41,367 bases of DNA, taken from positions 1 through 41,367 of the forward strand of contig JAJTDK010000005.1 in the NCBI GenBank assembly GCA_021300495.1, given 5' to 3'. This DNA is from Limnohabitans sp. GTDB lineage: Bacteria; Pseudomonadota; Gammaproteobacteria; Burkholderiales; Burkholderiaceae_C. The notes beneath the pieces are model-generated. The model was given only the letters and a program-made list of their open reading frames with translations, was not told the origin of the DNA and did not search any database. Below, one piece after another: positions 1-9,176 of the stretch. The position numbers and the translations under genes are program-made. The stretch's first letter is position 1. Every line of letters begins with the position of its first letter.

Positions 1-335
1 GAAAGTGCCTCGAGCGCACGCTGTTTGCAAGCAGCCCAGCCCAACTGAAGACTTCGGTCCAACCACAAGCCAATGGCCACATTGTTCAAGCTGCTGGTGC
101 GAAGCATGTGGGGTCTTTGGAACAACATGGCTTGTCGGCAGTGGGGCAACTCCAAGGTACCGTGAGAAGGCTGGTGCAGCCCGTTCAATAGGCGCAGCAT
201 TGTGCTTTTACCAGAGCCGTTGGCACCAATGAAGGCCACCTGCTCACCCGTAAAAATTTCTAGGCTGATGTCTTGTAGCGCTTGCACCCCTCCCAAGTTC
301 AGGCTGACATGACGAAGTGACAACAACGCACTCAT
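1..335 (-). CDS. tupC: ABC transporter ATP-binding protein, tungstate type (TupC-like), partial
   Basis: This is the N-terminal part of an ABC ATPase that runs off the left edge of the window. It starts at the ATG at 335 with [20 protein letters not shown]. It shows a Walker A motif GANGSGKST near residues 37-45 and a Q-loop-like MLFQRP near residue 74. Its start overlaps the stop of the upstream permease by the ATGA arrangement, so the two are translationally coupled. The pairing with a TupB-type permease and a divergent ModE-like regulator suggests tungstate or molybdate import: the ATPase would energise the permease from the cytoplasmic face. The tungstate assignment rests on the permease and the neighbours, since the ATPase fragment alone is generic. 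Confidence 0.7.
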   Translation of the reverse strand, partial: MSALLSLRHVSLNLGGVQALQDISLEIFTGEQVAFIGANGSGKSTMLRLLNGLHQPSHGTLELPHCRQAMLFQRPHMLRTSSLNNVAIGLWLDRSLQLGWAACKQRALEAL

Positions 336-980
336 GCTACCCACCCGCGCAAACTGTTTTGTCCTTTGAGCTGTGATTGATCTTGCCAATATCTGAAGAG
401 TGACAGCAGTGCATTCAGGCAACCCACAATGCCCAACAAAATAATTCCCAACGCCAACGCCAAGGGCAAATCACCTTTGCTGGTTTCAAGTGCAATGGCG
501 GTGGTCATCACGCGGGTAAAGCCCTCAATATTGCCGCCCACAATCATGACGGCGCCCACCTCAGAAATAGCGCGGCCAAAGCAAGCCACCACAATGGTGA
601 GCAAGGCAAATCTTTCGTTCCAGGAAAGCAACAGACATCTGAACGCATTGCCTGCACCCAATGAACGCCATTGCTCGCCATAGGCACTCTCTGCGTCTTC
701 CACAACTTGGCGGCTTAATGCCGCTGCAACGGGCACCACCAGCACCACCTGCGCCAAGACCATGGCTTTGAAACTGAACAGCCAGCCAGGTGAGCACCAT
801 GCCGCGGCCTCTGAACTTTGAGACGCCCAAAAAACCGCCTAAAGCAATACCTATCAGGCAACCCACGAAGCACGCCGTGGCACTCACCCCTAAGGAGCGG
901 CCAGCAATGGCCCAGAGGCCAGGATCAAAGTCACTGATGAGCTGAAAAGCTGTGGCGGCGCTGTCTAAAAAAGTATTCAT
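332..980 (-). pseudogene. tupB: tungstate ABC transporter permease (TupB-like), internal deletion and frameshift
   Basis: Two reading frames together make up most of a TupB-type permease. The N-terminal piece starts at the ATG at 980 (MNTFLDSAATAFQL) and is recognisable up to FRGRGMVLT, about 64 residues. The C-terminal piece, in another frame, begins around GWLFSFKAMVLAQ near 785 and runs to the TGA at 332. In TupB proteins these two blocks are separated by about 30 residues that include a membrane segment with a conserved LPPVVVG-like motif. Here that segment is missing and the frames differ by one base, which fits a deletion of roughly 85-90 bases. The remaining parts are well preserved, including the segment ERFALLTIVVACFGRAISEVG typical of the family, so the loss looks recent. 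An assembly error cannot be excluded. Confidence 0.7.
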
Positions 981-1042
981 ACAAGTAAGTGAGTGCGCCG
1001 ATGCTAAACCTTTTAAATGCCCTGAACTACGCGGGTGTTCAG

Positions 1043-1062
1043 CTATGAAATGGCGTGCATAG
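1043..1062. promoter_or_regulatory. inverted repeat between tupB and the ModE-like regulator, possible operator
   Basis: CTATG at 1043-1047 and CATAG at 1058-1062 form an inverted repeat with a 10-base spacer in the 133-base divergent intergenic region. ModE-type regulators bind imperfect TA-rich palindromes, so this is a possible site, but the arms are short and the match to the known ModE consensus is poor. Confidence 0.25.
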
Positions 1063-1113
1063 GATGCCGGTCTTTGATTCAGAAACAAGGCATAAATGAG
1101 GCACACTTAAGCT

Positions 1114-2244
1114 GTGTCAAAAATTGAACTTTCATACCATTTGGGATCTGAAAATTCAGCCCCCCATGCAGCTGATTTAAGCAAGCAGCGTCAGCAAGCT
1201 TTGCTGCGCAATGCCCTGATGGACTTACTGCAAGCCGTGCGCGTGCAAGGCTCGATTGCCGCTGCCGCCAAATCTTTGGGCATGTCGTATCGGCACGTTT
1301 GGGGTGAATTAAAAAAATGGGAAACCAAGCTCAATCAAAACCTCATTGTTTGGGAAAAGGGCATGCCGGCTGAGTTGTCTGAATTTGCCAGCAAGCTACT
1401 CTGGGCAGAACGACAAGCGCAAGCCCGCTTGGCCGCACCCATTGAAGCCCTGATGGCAGAGCTAGAGCGCACCTTTGCTGTTGCCTTTGACCCCGATGCT
1501 CACTTGCTCACCCTTTATGCGAGTCATGACGATGCGCTAGTAAGGCTGCGCGAATTCACAGCAGGTCAGTCGCTGCATTTGGACATTCGGTTTTGCGGCA
1601 GCGTAGATGCCGTCAGGGCACTCAATGAAGGCAGGTGTGAATTGGCTGGTTTTCACACGCTCAGCCAGCCCAAACTCAACAGTCTTTCAGCGCAAACCTA
1701 TAAACCCCTCCTAAAGCCAGGCCAACACAAACTCATTGGTTTCGCCCAACGCACACAAGGGCTGCTGGTCAAACCTGGCAACCCTTTGAACATAAATTCT
1801 TTGCAAGATGTCATGTCCAAGCGACTTCGGTACGTCAATCGAGGTCTAGGCACGGGTACTCGCCTGCTACTCGATGAATTGCTGACCAATCAGGGGCTGG
1901 CATCAGATCAACTCTTGGGCTACGATCACCAAGAACTGTCTCACAGCGCTGTGGCCAACTGCATTGCATCGGGTCAAGCAGATGCCGGATTGGCCATCGA
2001 AAGTGCCGCCTTGTCCTCCGGGCTCGATTTTGTGCCCTTGGCCATTGAAAACTACTGGCTGGTCTGCCTCAAAAGCGCCCTAGACTCCCCACCCGTCCAG
2101 GCGCTCAGAAAGCACCTGGCAAGTCCAGAATGGCAAATGGCGCTGCAAGACATGTTGGGCTACAAAGCAAACCAATCTGGCAACGTTCACTCCCTTAGCA
2201 AAGAACTGCCCTGGTGGGCTTTGAAACCCAGAAAAACCACCTAG
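1114..2244 (+). CDS. ModE-like transcriptional regulator with PBP-like (molybdate/tungstate-binding) domain
   Basis: A 376-residue regulator with two parts. Residues 30-95 are a ModE/LysR-type winged helix-turn-helix (GSIAAAAKSLGMSYRHVWGE), the form seen in molybdate-responsive regulators. Residues of about 130-350 resemble the PBP-like domain related to periplasmic molybdate/tungstate binders (ending in NYWLVCLKSALDSPPVQAL). It is therefore likely to sense an oxyanion and control the divergent tup genes. The GTG at 1114 is taken as start because the helix-turn-helix must be preserved; a GAGG at 1098-1101 is 12 bases upstream, a little far, so the exact start is uncertain. The reading frame is intact although tupB next to it appears broken. 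Confidence 0.8.
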   Translation: MSKIELSYHLGSENSAPHAADLSKQRQQALLRNALMDLLQAVRVQGSIAAAAKSLGMSYRHVWGELKKWETKLNQNLIVWEKGMPAELSEFASKLLWAERQAQARLAAPIEALMAELERTFAVAFDPDAHLLTLYASHDDALVRLREFTAGQSLHLDIRFCGSVDAVRALNEGRCELAGFHTLSQPKLNSLSAQTYKPLLKPGQHKLIGFAQRTQGLLVKPGNPLNINSLQDVMSKRLRYVNRGLGTGTRLLLDELLTNQGLASDQLLGYDHQELSHSAVANCIASGQADAGLAIESAALSSGLDFVPLAIENYWLVCLKSALDSPPVQALRKHLASPEWQMALQDMLGYKANQSGNVHSLSKELPWWALKPRKTT

Positions 2245-2301
2245 ATCAAACATTGCTTGATCGAAGGGAAAACCCTTGCCAAAAGGGGCTTGCAAATTTC
2301 C

Positions 2302-2331
2302 TACAATCGGCTCATGACTGTCTCCAGTCAT
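2302..2331 (+). promoter_or_regulatory. dctP promoter -10 and downstream perfect inverted repeat
   Basis: A TACAAT box at 2302-2307 is a good -10 candidate; a TTGCCA at 2276-2281 is the best -35 but its spacing of 20 is long. Just downstream a perfect inverted repeat, ATGACTG (2314-2320) and CAGTCAT (2325-2331) with a 4-base loop, would lie at the start of the transcript. It could be an operator or a 5' hairpin. Confidence 0.4.
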
Positions 2332-2385
2332 CAGATACGTCTTGGCGTGCTGAATTCATCAACTTAGACTTCCGGAGTGAACCCC

Positions 2386-3468
2386 ATGGATCGTCGTTCC
2401 CTTATTAAAAATGCCGGTATTGCTGGCGTCTTGGCCGCAGGCGCAGCCCCAGCTGTGATTCACGCTCAAGCCACATTGCGCTGGCGCTGTGCGTCGAGCT
2501 TCCCTAAATCGCTTGACACATTGTTTGGTGTTTGCGACGTGTTTGCTAAGAAAGTTAGCGAATTGTCTGGCGGCAAGTTCACCATCACCACACACGCTGC
2601 TGGCGAATTGATGCCTGCATTCGGCGTGCTCGACGGCGTGTCCAACGGCACCGTCGAAATGGCCAACACTGCGCCTTACTACTTCTTCGGTAAAGATCCT
2701 ACATACGCTTTGGATTGCGCCATTCCATTTGGTTTGAACGCCCGTCAAATGAACGCTTGGATGTACGAAGGCAACGGCTTGAAGCTGCTCCGTGAGTTCT
2801 ACGCCAAAGTGGGCATCGTCAACTTCCCAATGGGCAACACAGGCGTTCAAATGGGCGGCTGGTATCGCAAAGAGATCAAATCTTTGGCCGACATGAAGGG
2901 CCTGAAATTCCGCGTCGGCGGTTTCGGCGGCAAAGTGTTGGAGCCCTTGGGTGTAGTGCCCCAAAACATTCCTGGTGGCGAGATTTACCAAGCCCTGGAA
3001 AAAGGCACCATTGACGCAGCTGAGTGGGTTGGCCCTTATGACGACCAGAAATTGGGTCTGAACAAAGTGGCGCCTAACTACTACTTCCCTGGTTTTTGGG
3101 AAGTGGGCCCACAGTTGGCTTTGTATGTCAACCAAAAGGCTTATGACGGCTTGTCAAGCGAGTACAAAGCCATCATTGAATGCGCCTCTACTTATGCAGG
3201 CACTGACATGATTGCAAAGTATGACTACAAAAACCCAGCGGCATTGAAGACCCTCATTGGTCAAGGCGCCAAATTGCGGGCATTCCCCCGTGATGTCTTG
3301 GAAGCTGCGTTCAAGTCTTCACAAGAAGTCTACTCAAACTTGAGCAACACCAACCCAGAGTGGAAAAAGATCTACGCAGATTACTCTAACTACCGCCGTG
3401 AAGCCAATCAGTGGTTCAGCTTGGCTGAGTCCAGCATGAACAACTTCATGGAACGCCAGAAGCTGTAA
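2386..3468 (+). CDS. dctP: TRAP transporter substrate-binding protein, DctP/TakP family
   Basis: A 360-residue periplasmic solute receptor of a tripartite ATP-independent transporter. The N-terminus MDRRSLIKNAGIAGVLAAGA has a twin arginine followed by a hydrophobic stretch and ends at VIHAQA, so export, probably by Tat, and cleavage near residue 27 are expected. The segment LKFRVGGFGGKVLEPLG followed by a DAAEWVGPYDDQK block is typical of the TakP subgroup, which binds 2-oxo acids and related organic anions; the actual ligand is unknown. The ATG at 2386 is chosen over an in-frame GTG at 2377 because GGAG at 2374-2377 is correctly spaced for it. The matching membrane genes lie downstream on the opposite strand, an unusual convergent layout. 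Confidence 0.9.
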   Translation: MDRRSLIKNAGIAGVLAAGAAPAVIHAQATLRWRCASSFPKSLDTLFGVCDVFAKKVSELSGGKFTITTHAAGELMPAFGVLDGVSNGTVEMANTAPYYFFGKDPTYALDCAIPFGLNARQMNAWMYEGNGLKLLREFYAKVGIVNFPMGNTGVQMGGWYRKEIKSLADMKGLKFRVGGFGGKVLEPLGVVPQNIPGGEIYQALEKGTIDAAEWVGPYDDQKLGLNKVAPNYYFPGFWEVGPQLALYVNQKAYDGLSSEYKAIIECASTYAGTDMIAKYDYKNPAALKTLIGQGAKLRAFPRDVLEAAFKSSQEVYSNLSNTNPEWKKIYADYSNYRREANQWFSLAESSMNNFMERQKL

Positions 3469-3511
3469 TCAAACTGGGCTGCCCTCAAAAGCAGCTTTTA
3501 ACCAGTCCAAC

Positions 3512-3537
3512 AAAAAACCCGCCTAGGCGGGTTTTTT
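3512..3537. terminator. bidirectional intrinsic terminator between dctP and dctM
   Basis: The sequence AACCCGCC-TA-GGCGGGTT flanked by A6 on the left and T6 on the right forms a strong GC stem with a U-tract on both strands. It lies between the dctP stop (3468) and the convergent dctM stop (3557) and should end both transcripts. Confidence 0.9.
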
Positions 3538-3556
3538 GTTGTCTGATCTCAGCCGA

Positions 3557-5278
3557 TCAAGGCTTCTTGGCTGGGTCATCCTTCATCGACTCCATCAGAG
3601 CCTTCACAGGATCAACCTGATCGCCTTGATTCTCTGTTTTTTCAGCCTCCGTTACTTGATCGTCCGATTCTTGGCGCATTTGCATCATGACGGCTTCGGC
3701 ATCCACGGTCGGCTCTTTGCTACCGCCCGTAGAGACGATGCCTGGGAACGCAATGATCAATGCCACCATGATCAATTGAATGATCACGAAGGGCACTGCG
3801 CCCCAATAGATCTGTTCAATGGTGACTTTCTTAATGGTCTTCTTGGTGACCCTGTCGACGTAGTCTTCAGTGGGTGCCACACTGCGCAAATAGAACAATG
3901 CGAAACCAAAGGGTGGGTGCATGAAAGATGTCTGCATGTTCACAGCCAACAATACGCCGAACCAGACCAAGTCAATGCCAATCTTTTCTGCGACTGGACC
4001 AATGAGCGGAACAATGATGAATGCCAACTCAAAGAAGTCTAAGAAAAAGGCCAAGATGAACACCAAGATATTCACCACAATCAAGAAGCCCAATTGACCG
4101 CCTGGCAAGCCCGTCAGCAAATGCTCAACCCAAATGTGACCATCCACACCTTGGAATGCCAAGCTGAAAACAGTGGCACCAATCAAAATGAACAACACAA
4201 AGCAAGACAGTTTCATGGTGGAGTCCATGGCCTGTCGCATGAGTTTCATGTCAATGCGATTGCGGGCCATGGCCATGACCAAGGCACCTACGGCCCCCAT
4301 AGCACCGCCTTCTGTGGGGGTTGCAATGCCCAAGAAAATGGTACCAAGCACCAAGAAAATGAGTGCCAACGGAGGAATGAGCACAAAAGTCACTCGCTCT
4401 GCCATATTGGACAATAAGCCCATCTTGGTCACTTTGTTGATGATGGCTGCAAAGAAGGCAACACCCACACCCACACACATGGACACCACGATGGTTTCAT
4501 CAAGTGGGGTTGTGTCAGGCAAAAATTTGGCAAAGGCGATCGCGATGGCCAATGAAACACCAGTCAAGATGGTCAAGGACCGAAGACCTGAAGTGCCATC
4601 ATCTTCCTTGATGGTTCGAGCTTCTGGAGGCAGTGCAGGTACCCATTGAGGTTTGATGAAGCTGATCAGGACGATGTAGCCCACATACAAGCCTGTGAGT
4701 ACAAAGCCTGGAATGAAGGCGCCTTTGTAGAGGTCGCCAACGCTCTTGCCCAATTGGTCAGCCAACACAATCAACACCAAAGAAGGCGGAATGATTTGAG
4801 CCAAGGTGCCCGAGGCAGCAATCACACCCCCCGCAATGCGGCGGTCGTAGCCATATCGCAGCATGATAGGCAACGAAATAAGGCCCATTGAAATGACGGA
4901 AGCTGCCACCACACCGGTTGTGGCGGCCAACATGGCACCCACAAAAATAACGGCAAAAGCTAAGCCACCTCGAATAGGACCAAAGAGCTGGCCAATGGTG
5001 TCCAGCAAATCTTCCGCCATGCCAGAGCGTTCCAAAATCAAGCCCATGAAGGTGAAGAATGGAATGGCAAGCAAGGTGTCGTTTTGCATGATGCCAAACA
5101 TGCGGAGCGGCAAACTTTGCAAGAAACTGGCTTGAATCACACCCAATTCAATACCCACAAAACCAAAGAACAAGCCGCAAGCAGCCAAGGAGAATGAGAC
5201 CGCATAACCGAACATCAAAAAGATGATCAGCGACACGAACATGATGGGCGCCATGTTGGCGATCAGAAATTCAGTCAT
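3557..5278 (-). CDS. dctM: TRAP transporter large permease, DctM family
   Basis: A 573-residue polytopic membrane protein. Hydrophobic segments cover almost all of residues 8-520, and family signatures such as GLISLPIMLRYGYDRRIAGG and GATTGVVAASVISMG-like segments are present. It forms the main transmembrane channel and couples solute uptake to the sodium gradient. It is longer than ordinary DctM (about 430 residues): an extra loop after residue 200 and an acidic, charged C-terminal tail of about 55 residues (TVDAEAVMMQMRQESDDQ and onward) account for this, as in the long TakM-type members. Its ATG overlaps the dctQ stop (ATGA), so the two are translationally coupled. It most likely works with the DctP encoded at 2386. 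Confidence 0.9.
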   Translation of the reverse strand: MTEFLIANMAPIMFVSLIIFLMFGYAVSFSLAACGLFFGFVGIELGVIQASFLQSLPLRMFGIMQNDTLLAIPFFTFMGLILERSGMAEDLLDTIGQLFGPIRGGLAFAVIFVGAMLAATTGVVAASVISMGLISLPIMLRYGYDRRIAGGVIAASGTLAQIIPPSLVLIVLADQLGKSVGDLYKGAFIPGFVLTGLYVGYIVLISFIKPQWVPALPPEARTIKEDDGTSGLRSLTILTGVSLAIAIAFAKFLPDTTPLDETIVVSMCVGVGVAFFAAIINKVTKMGLLSNMAERVTFVLIPPLALIFLVLGTIFLGIATPTEGGAMGAVGALVMAMARNRIDMKLMRQAMDSTMKLSCFVLFILIGATVFSLAFQGVDGHIWVEHLLTGLPGGQLGFLIVVNILVFILAFFLDFFELAFIIVPLIGPVAEKIGIDLVWFGVLLAVNMQTSFMHPPFGFALFYLRSVAPTEDYVDRVTKKTIKKVTIEQIYWGAVPFVIIQLIMVALIIAFPGIVSTGGSKEPTVDAEAVMMQMRQESDDQVTEAEKTENQGDQVDPVKALMESMKDDPAKKP

Positions 5279-5892
5279 TTTTGAGCTCCCATTTGAACTG
5301 CTTCACGGGCAGCAACTTCTTTTTGCAATAAGAATTCTGCAAATTCTTCCTCGGGTGTTTTGACCCCTGGCTTTTTGGAAGGATCTGGAATCATGCCTTG
5401 CAAGAAGGCAAACCGCTTAATGACTTCAGACACACCTTGAATGCCCAACAGCAACAAGCCCAAAGGCAACATGGCAAACACGGGCCAGCGCATCAAGCCA
5501 CCTGCATTGGAAGACATTTCCTTCGTGATGAAAGCATTGATCACCAAGGGCATGGCCAAAATGATGATGTAAGTCACAAAGGGAATCAAGAAAAAGCAAA
5601 TGCCCGCAATGTCAATCCAAATTTGAGTTCGCTTGGAGAAACGGCCCGACACAACGTCGATTTTGACGTGCTCTTGGCGCAACAGGGTGTAACCAGCAGC
5701 CAGCATGAAAACTGCTGCAAACATGTACCACTGAACTTCCAGAAAAGCGTTGGAACTGAGGTTGAACGCCTTGCGTGAAATGGCATTACCCGCACTGATC
5801 AGCACTGAGAATAGGACCAGCCAGGCCACCCACTTGCCAACCCACTCGCTGAATTGGTCTATCCTTTTGGACAGAGATAACAAAGAATCCAT
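5275..5892 (-). CDS. dctQ: TRAP transporter small permease, DctQ family
   Basis: A 205-residue membrane protein with four predicted membrane segments, the DctQ architecture (WVAWLVLFSVLISAGNAISRK, then FLEVQWYMFAAVFMLAAGYTL, and two more). DctQ joins DctM to make the membrane part of the transporter. The ATG at 5892 (MDSLLSLSKRIDQFSEW) is chosen because upstream in-frame sequence runs through the terminator of dxs and has no permease character. The stop overlaps the dctM start. A promoter should lie in the 88 bases between the dxs stop and this start, which also hold the dxs terminator. Confidence 0.88.
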   Translation of the reverse strand: MDSLLSLSKRIDQFSEWVGKWVAWLVLFSVLISAGNAISRKAFNLSSNAFLEVQWYMFAAVFMLAAGYTLLRQEHVKIDVVSGRFSKRTQIWIDIAGICFFLIPFVTYIIILAMPLVINAFITKEMSSNAGGLMRWPVFAMLPLGLLLLGIQGVSEVIKRFAFLQGMIPDPSKKPGVKTPEEEFAEFLLQKEVAAREAVQMGAQK

Positions 5893-5935
5893 ATTGACTC
5901 CGAAAAAAACAATAACCACCGATTGTAGAAAAATT

Positions 5936-5972
5936 GAAAAGCCCTGCAGAAGGGGTTTACCCTTCAGGGCTT
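5936..5972 (-). terminator. intrinsic terminator downstream of dxs
   Basis: On the minus strand AAGCCCTG (5972-5965) pairs with CAGGGCTT (5946-5939), with an inner AAGGG/CCCTT stem, and is followed by TTTTC and then ATTTTTC. It lies 8 bases after the dxs stop and separates the dxs transcript from dctQM. Confidence 0.85.
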
Positions 5973-5980
5973 GTCGCAGA

Positions 5981-7828
5981 TCAAGACTTGAAGTCGGGCC
6001 ACTGATCCAAAATGGCTTTTTCAATGCCTGAAGCATCAAGCCCCTGCATCGCCATGAGCTTAGCCGGGTCACCGTGTTCGATGAACTGGTCCGGAAGGCC
6101 CAATGATAACAAGGGCTTCAGCAGGTTTGATTTTTGCAGGAACTCCCCCACGGCACTGCCCGCGCCACCCATCACGCAGGCATCTTCCAAGGTCACAAAA
6201 CAGGTGTGTTTGGCAGCCATTTGTAAAATCATGGCCTCATCCAAAGGCTTTGCCCAGCGCATATTAACCACAGTGGCGTTCAATTTTTGTGCCACTTCAA
6301 GCGCAGGATAAAACAAGGTGCCAAATGCCAAGATGCACAGACCAGTGCCTTCGCGGCGAAGCTCTGCTTTGCCCAAGGGTACCGTGTCTAAATCTGTACC
6401 TGCCCCAACACCGACCCCCGCACCCCGGGGATAACGCACTGCCACCGGATGGTTTTGCGCAAAGGCTGTGCTAAGCAGCAAACGGCACTCGCGCTCGTCG
6501 CTTGGGCAAGCAATCGACATATTGGGAATACAACGCAAATAAGCAATGTCGTAGGCGCCAGCATGCGTGGCACCATCGGCACCCACCAGGCCCGCACGGT
6601 CCAAGGCAAATACAACCGGTAAGTTTTGCAAGGCCACGTCGTGGATTAGCTGGTCGTAGCCGCGCTGCAAGAAGGTGGAGTAAATGGCCACCACAGGCTT
6701 GAGGCCTTCGCAAGCCAAGCCTGCAGCAAACGTCACCGCATGTTGCTCAGCAATGCCCACATCGTAATAACGATCTGGAAAGCGCTTGTGAAACTCCACC
6801 ATGCCAGAGCCCTCGCGCATGGCGGGTGTGATGCCCACCAAGCGCTTGTCGGCCGCAGCCATGTCACAAAGCCATTGGCCAAAGATGTGCATGAAGGAAG
6901 GCTTAGCAGGCTTGACAGCAGGCACCAAGCCTACTTTGGGATCGAACTTGCCAGGGCCGTGGTAATTCACAGGATCTTCTTCGGCCAGCCTGTAGCCCTG
7001 CCCTTTTTTGGTGATGACATGCAAAAACTGAGGTCCTTGCAGATTTTTGATGTTTTCCAAAGTGGGAATCAGGGAATCTAAATCATGGCCATCAATGGGG
7101 CCGATGTAGTTAAAGCCAAATTGTTCAAACATGGTGGCAGGCACCACCATGCCCTTGGCATGCTGTTCAAAGCGCTTGGCCAACTCAAACAGCGGTGGCG
7201 CACTTTTCAAAACATTTTTACCCATGTTCTTTGCGGTTGAATAAAAACGGCCGCTCATAAGTTGCGCCAAATAACGGTTCAAGGCCCCCACAGGCGGGCT
7301 GATCGACATGTCGTTGTCGTTCAAGATGACCAACAATTTGCAGTCTTCAATGCCCGCGTTGTTCATGGCTTCAAAGGCCATGCCAGCGGTCATGGCGCCA
7401 TCGCCAATCACGGCAATGGCGTGGCGTGATTCGCCCTTTTGACGCGCCGCAATGGCCATGCCAAGCGCTGCAGAAATACTGGTGGAGGAGTGAGCTGTAC
7501 CGAATGTGTCGTACTCACTTTCATCACGGCGCGGAAAACCAGACAGACCACCCAATTGACGCAAGGTGGGCATGCGCTCGCGCCTGCCCGTCAGAATTTT
7601 GTGCGGGTAAGTTTGATGCCCCACATCCCACACAATGCGATCTTCTGGGGTGTTGAAAACATAGTGCAAGGCCACGGTGAGTTCTACGGTGCCCAAGTTT
7701 GAACTTAGGTGTCCGCCAGTTTGCGACACGTTGTCTAAAACGCACTGGCGCACATCAGCAGCCAAGCGGGGCAAGTCGCCACGTTTCAGTTTTCGAAGGT
7801 CGAGGGGAGAGTGAATTGATTCAAGCAT
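5981..7828 (-). CDS. dxs: 1-deoxy-D-xylulose-5-phosphate synthase
   Basis: A 615-residue thiamine-diphosphate enzyme that condenses pyruvate and glyceraldehyde 3-phosphate to DXP, the first step of the MEP isoprenoid pathway and the source of precursor for thiamine and pyridoxal. Visible features: [16 protein letters not shown] (68-83), the ThDP/Mg motif GDGAMT (142-147) with [10 protein letters not shown] (168-177), the conserved IAEQHAVT with catalytic Glu361, and [15 protein letters not shown]. Full length for the family. The start ATG at 7828 is one base after the ispA stop, so it is the last gene of the xseB-ispA-dxs operon and is closed by its own terminator. Confidence 0.97.
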   Translation of the reverse strand: MLESIHSPLDLRKLKRGDLPRLAADVRQCVLDNVSQTGGHLSSNLGTVELTVALHYVFNTPEDRIVWDVGHQTYPHKILTGRRERMPTLRQLGGLSGFPRRDESEYDTFGTAHSSTSISAALGMAIAARQKGESRHAIAVIGDGAMTAGMAFEAMNNAGIEDCKLLVILNDNDMSISPPVGALNRYLAQLMSGRFYSTAKNMGKNVLKSAPPLFELAKRFEQHAKGMVVPATMFEQFGFNYIGPIDGHDLDSLIPTLENIKNLQGPQFLHVITKKGQGYRLAEEDPVNYHGPGKFDPKVGLVPAVKPAKPSFMHIFGQWLCDMAAADKRLVGITPAMREGSGMVEFHKRFPDRYYDVGIAEQHAVTFAAGLACEGLKPVVAIYSTFLQRGYDQLIHDVALQNLPVVFALDRAGLVGADGATHAGAYDIAYLRCIPNMSIACPSDERECRLLLSTAFAQNHPVAVRYPRGAGVGVGAGTDLDTVPLGKAELRREGTGLCILAFGTLFYPALEVAQKLNATVVNMRWAKPLDEAMILQMAAKHTCFVTLEDACVMGGAGSAVGEFLQKSNLLKPLLSLGLPDQFIEHGDPAKLMAMQGLDASGIEKAILDQWPDFKS

Positions 7829-7829
7829 A

Positions 7830-8777
7830 TTAGTTTTTTCTTTGCACCACTTGGGTGGCCAGTGCGCGCAGTGCGGCAGTGGCCGTGGTGTTCAAGCCGC
7901 TGGCATCAAGTGCTGCCAAAGATTCTGTGTAGAGTTTGGCGGCCAATAGTTGGGCCTGCTCTAAACCCATGAGGGAGACATAGGTGGGCTTGTCGGCCGC
8001 AGCATCTTTGCCCGCTGTTTTGCCCAAAGTGGCCGAGTCAGAAGTGACATCCAAGATGTCGTCCACCACCTGAAAAGCCAAGCCCAGTGATTGCGCATAT
8101 TGCGTGAAGGCATCGAAAATCAGAGCAGAAGGCTTGCCAGCACTGACCGCACCCAGTTGCACACTGCAGAGCAGCAGTGCACCTGTTTTGAGACGGTGCA
8201 TTTGTCGCAATTGGGCCTCATTCAAGGGCACACCCACACTGGCCAAATCGATGGCTTGGCCGCCCGCCATGCCTTGATAGCCAGAAGCTCTGGCCAACAA
8301 GGCAACTTGAGAAGCTTGCACCGCGACGTCTGTGCTGCCATCTTGTGGCGTTAAAAATTCAAAAGCCAAGGCTTGTAGGGCATCGCCTGCCAACAAAGCC
8401 TGCGCTTCGCCATACTTCACATGCACAGTAGGTTTGCCTCGGCGCAATACATCGTTGTCCATGCAGGGCATGTCATCGTGAACCAAAGAATAAGCGTGAA
8501 TCAATTCAACTGCACAAGCAGCGCGCAGTGCCGCCAAAGCGCTGGGCTGATCAGAGACAGTAGCGGCTTCCAAATCGACACCCACAGCTTCAGCCGCGGC
8601 CAATACCAATAGGGGTCTGAGGCGTTTACCGCCATCCAAGACCGAATAGCGCATTGCTTCACCCAAACCAGCGGGGGCGTGGGCATCGATGCCTTGTTTC
8701 AAAACTTGTTCAACTTGCGCCAAGCGTTCTTCGGACCAAGCTTTGAAATTGAAGTTGTTTGAAAACGGAGAGTTCAT
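7830..8777 (-). CDS. ispA: farnesyl diphosphate synthase (polyprenyl synthetase family)
   Basis: A 315-residue trans-prenyltransferase that condenses isopentenyl diphosphate with dimethylallyl/geranyl diphosphate to farnesyl diphosphate. The first aspartate-rich motif DDMPCMD is at residues 101-107 and the second DDILD at 239-243; GGKRLRP (49-55) binds isopentenyl diphosphate. The ATG at 8777 is chosen because it overlaps the xseB stop (ATGA) and gives the normal family N-terminus; upstream in-frame codons lie inside xseB. It is co-transcribed with xseB and dxs, an arrangement conserved in beta- and gammaproteobacteria. Confidence 0.95.
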   Translation of the reverse strand: MNSPFSNNFNFKAWSEERLAQVEQVLKQGIDAHAPAGLGEAMRYSVLDGGKRLRPLLVLAAAEAVGVDLEAATVSDQPSALAALRAACAVELIHAYSLVHDDMPCMDNDVLRRGKPTVHVKYGEAQALLAGDALQALAFEFLTPQDGSTDVAVQASQVALLARASGYQGMAGGQAIDLASVGVPLNEAQLRQMHRLKTGALLLCSVQLGAVSAGKPSALIFDAFTQYAQSLGLAFQVVDDILDVTSDSATLGKTAGKDAAADKPTYVSLMGLEQAQLLAAKLYTESLAALDASGLNTTATAALRALATQVVQRKN

Positions 8778-9028
8778 GCACCGTCCCAAGGTTTCAAGGT
8801 CCCTTCGTCCAACACGCTGATTTGGTTTTCGATGGCCGTCAACCGTTCGCGACAAAAAGCCAGCAGGCCAGCGCCGCGTTGGTAATGGGTCAGCAATTGA
8901 TCAAGGGGCAACTGACCTGATTCCAATTTGGCCAACAATTGCTCCAACTCTTGAACCGCCTCTTCATAGTTGGCGGGCAGTTCCTGGTCGGTCTGAGCTT
9001 TGGCTGAAGTAGAAGGGGCTTTTGGCAT
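8774..9028 (-). CDS. xseB: exodeoxyribonuclease VII small subunit
   Basis: An 84-residue protein matching XseB: the core [20 protein letters not shown] followed by [20 protein letters not shown] is the two-helix hairpin typical of the family. It binds the large subunit XseA to form the single-strand-specific exonuclease VII. The ATG at 9028 ([12 protein letters not shown]) gives the normal length; no strong ribosome binding site is visible there, and an in-frame ATG at 9055 would add nine residues. First gene of the xseB-ispA-dxs operon, divergent from the Rieske gene at 9204. Confidence 0.93.
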   Translation of the reverse strand: MPKAPSTSAKAQTDQELPANYEEAVQELEQLLAKLESGQLPLDQLLTHYQRGAGLLAFCRERLTAIENQISVLDEGTLKPWDGA

Positions 9029-9093
9029 GACGGATTTAGATCTAAAGAAAGTCATTTTAGGTCGACTTCGGCCCCAAATTGCTGACCTGAGGC

Positions 9094-9133
9094 TACAATG
9101 CCCCTTCATCGGCGGTCTTCGGGCCGCTTTTTT
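9094..9133 (+). promoter_or_regulatory. putative -10 box followed by UUCG terminator-like hairpin in the Rieske gene leader
   Basis: TACAAT at 9094-9099 is a good -10 candidate. Shortly downstream GCGGTC (9112-9117) pairs with GGCCGC (9122-9127) around a TTCG tetraloop and is followed by T6 (9128-9133), the form of an intrinsic terminator. The coding region starts 70 bases later, so it could be an attenuator in the leader or the end of a short RNA. No -35 of good match is visible at the usual spacing. Confidence 0.5.
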
Positions 9134-9176
9134 CGCGGGAGAGCCCTGGGTTACCCGCATGTTCCTGCCCCTTCAT
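9099..9176 (+). repeat. direct repeat of an 11-base motif in the leader
   Basis: TGCCCCTTCAT occurs at 9099-9109 and again at 9166-9176, 67 bases apart, in the leader before the Rieske gene. The second copy forms part of a CCCC-TTCATA-GGGG hairpin (9168-9181). Purpose unknown. Confidence 0.6.

Noticed and set aside
2244-2277. GATCAA/TTGATC and AAGGG/CCCTT small inverted repeats after the ModE-like gene
   Set aside because: Short stems without a U-tract; may be chance.
2377-2385. GTG at 2377 as start of dctP
   Set aside because: The GGAG ending at 2377 is the ribosome binding site for the ATG at 2386.
4173-4649. Long open frame on the plus strand opposite dctM
   Set aside because: Shadow of the membrane-protein coding frame; Met/Lys/Pro-rich, no domain or start signal.
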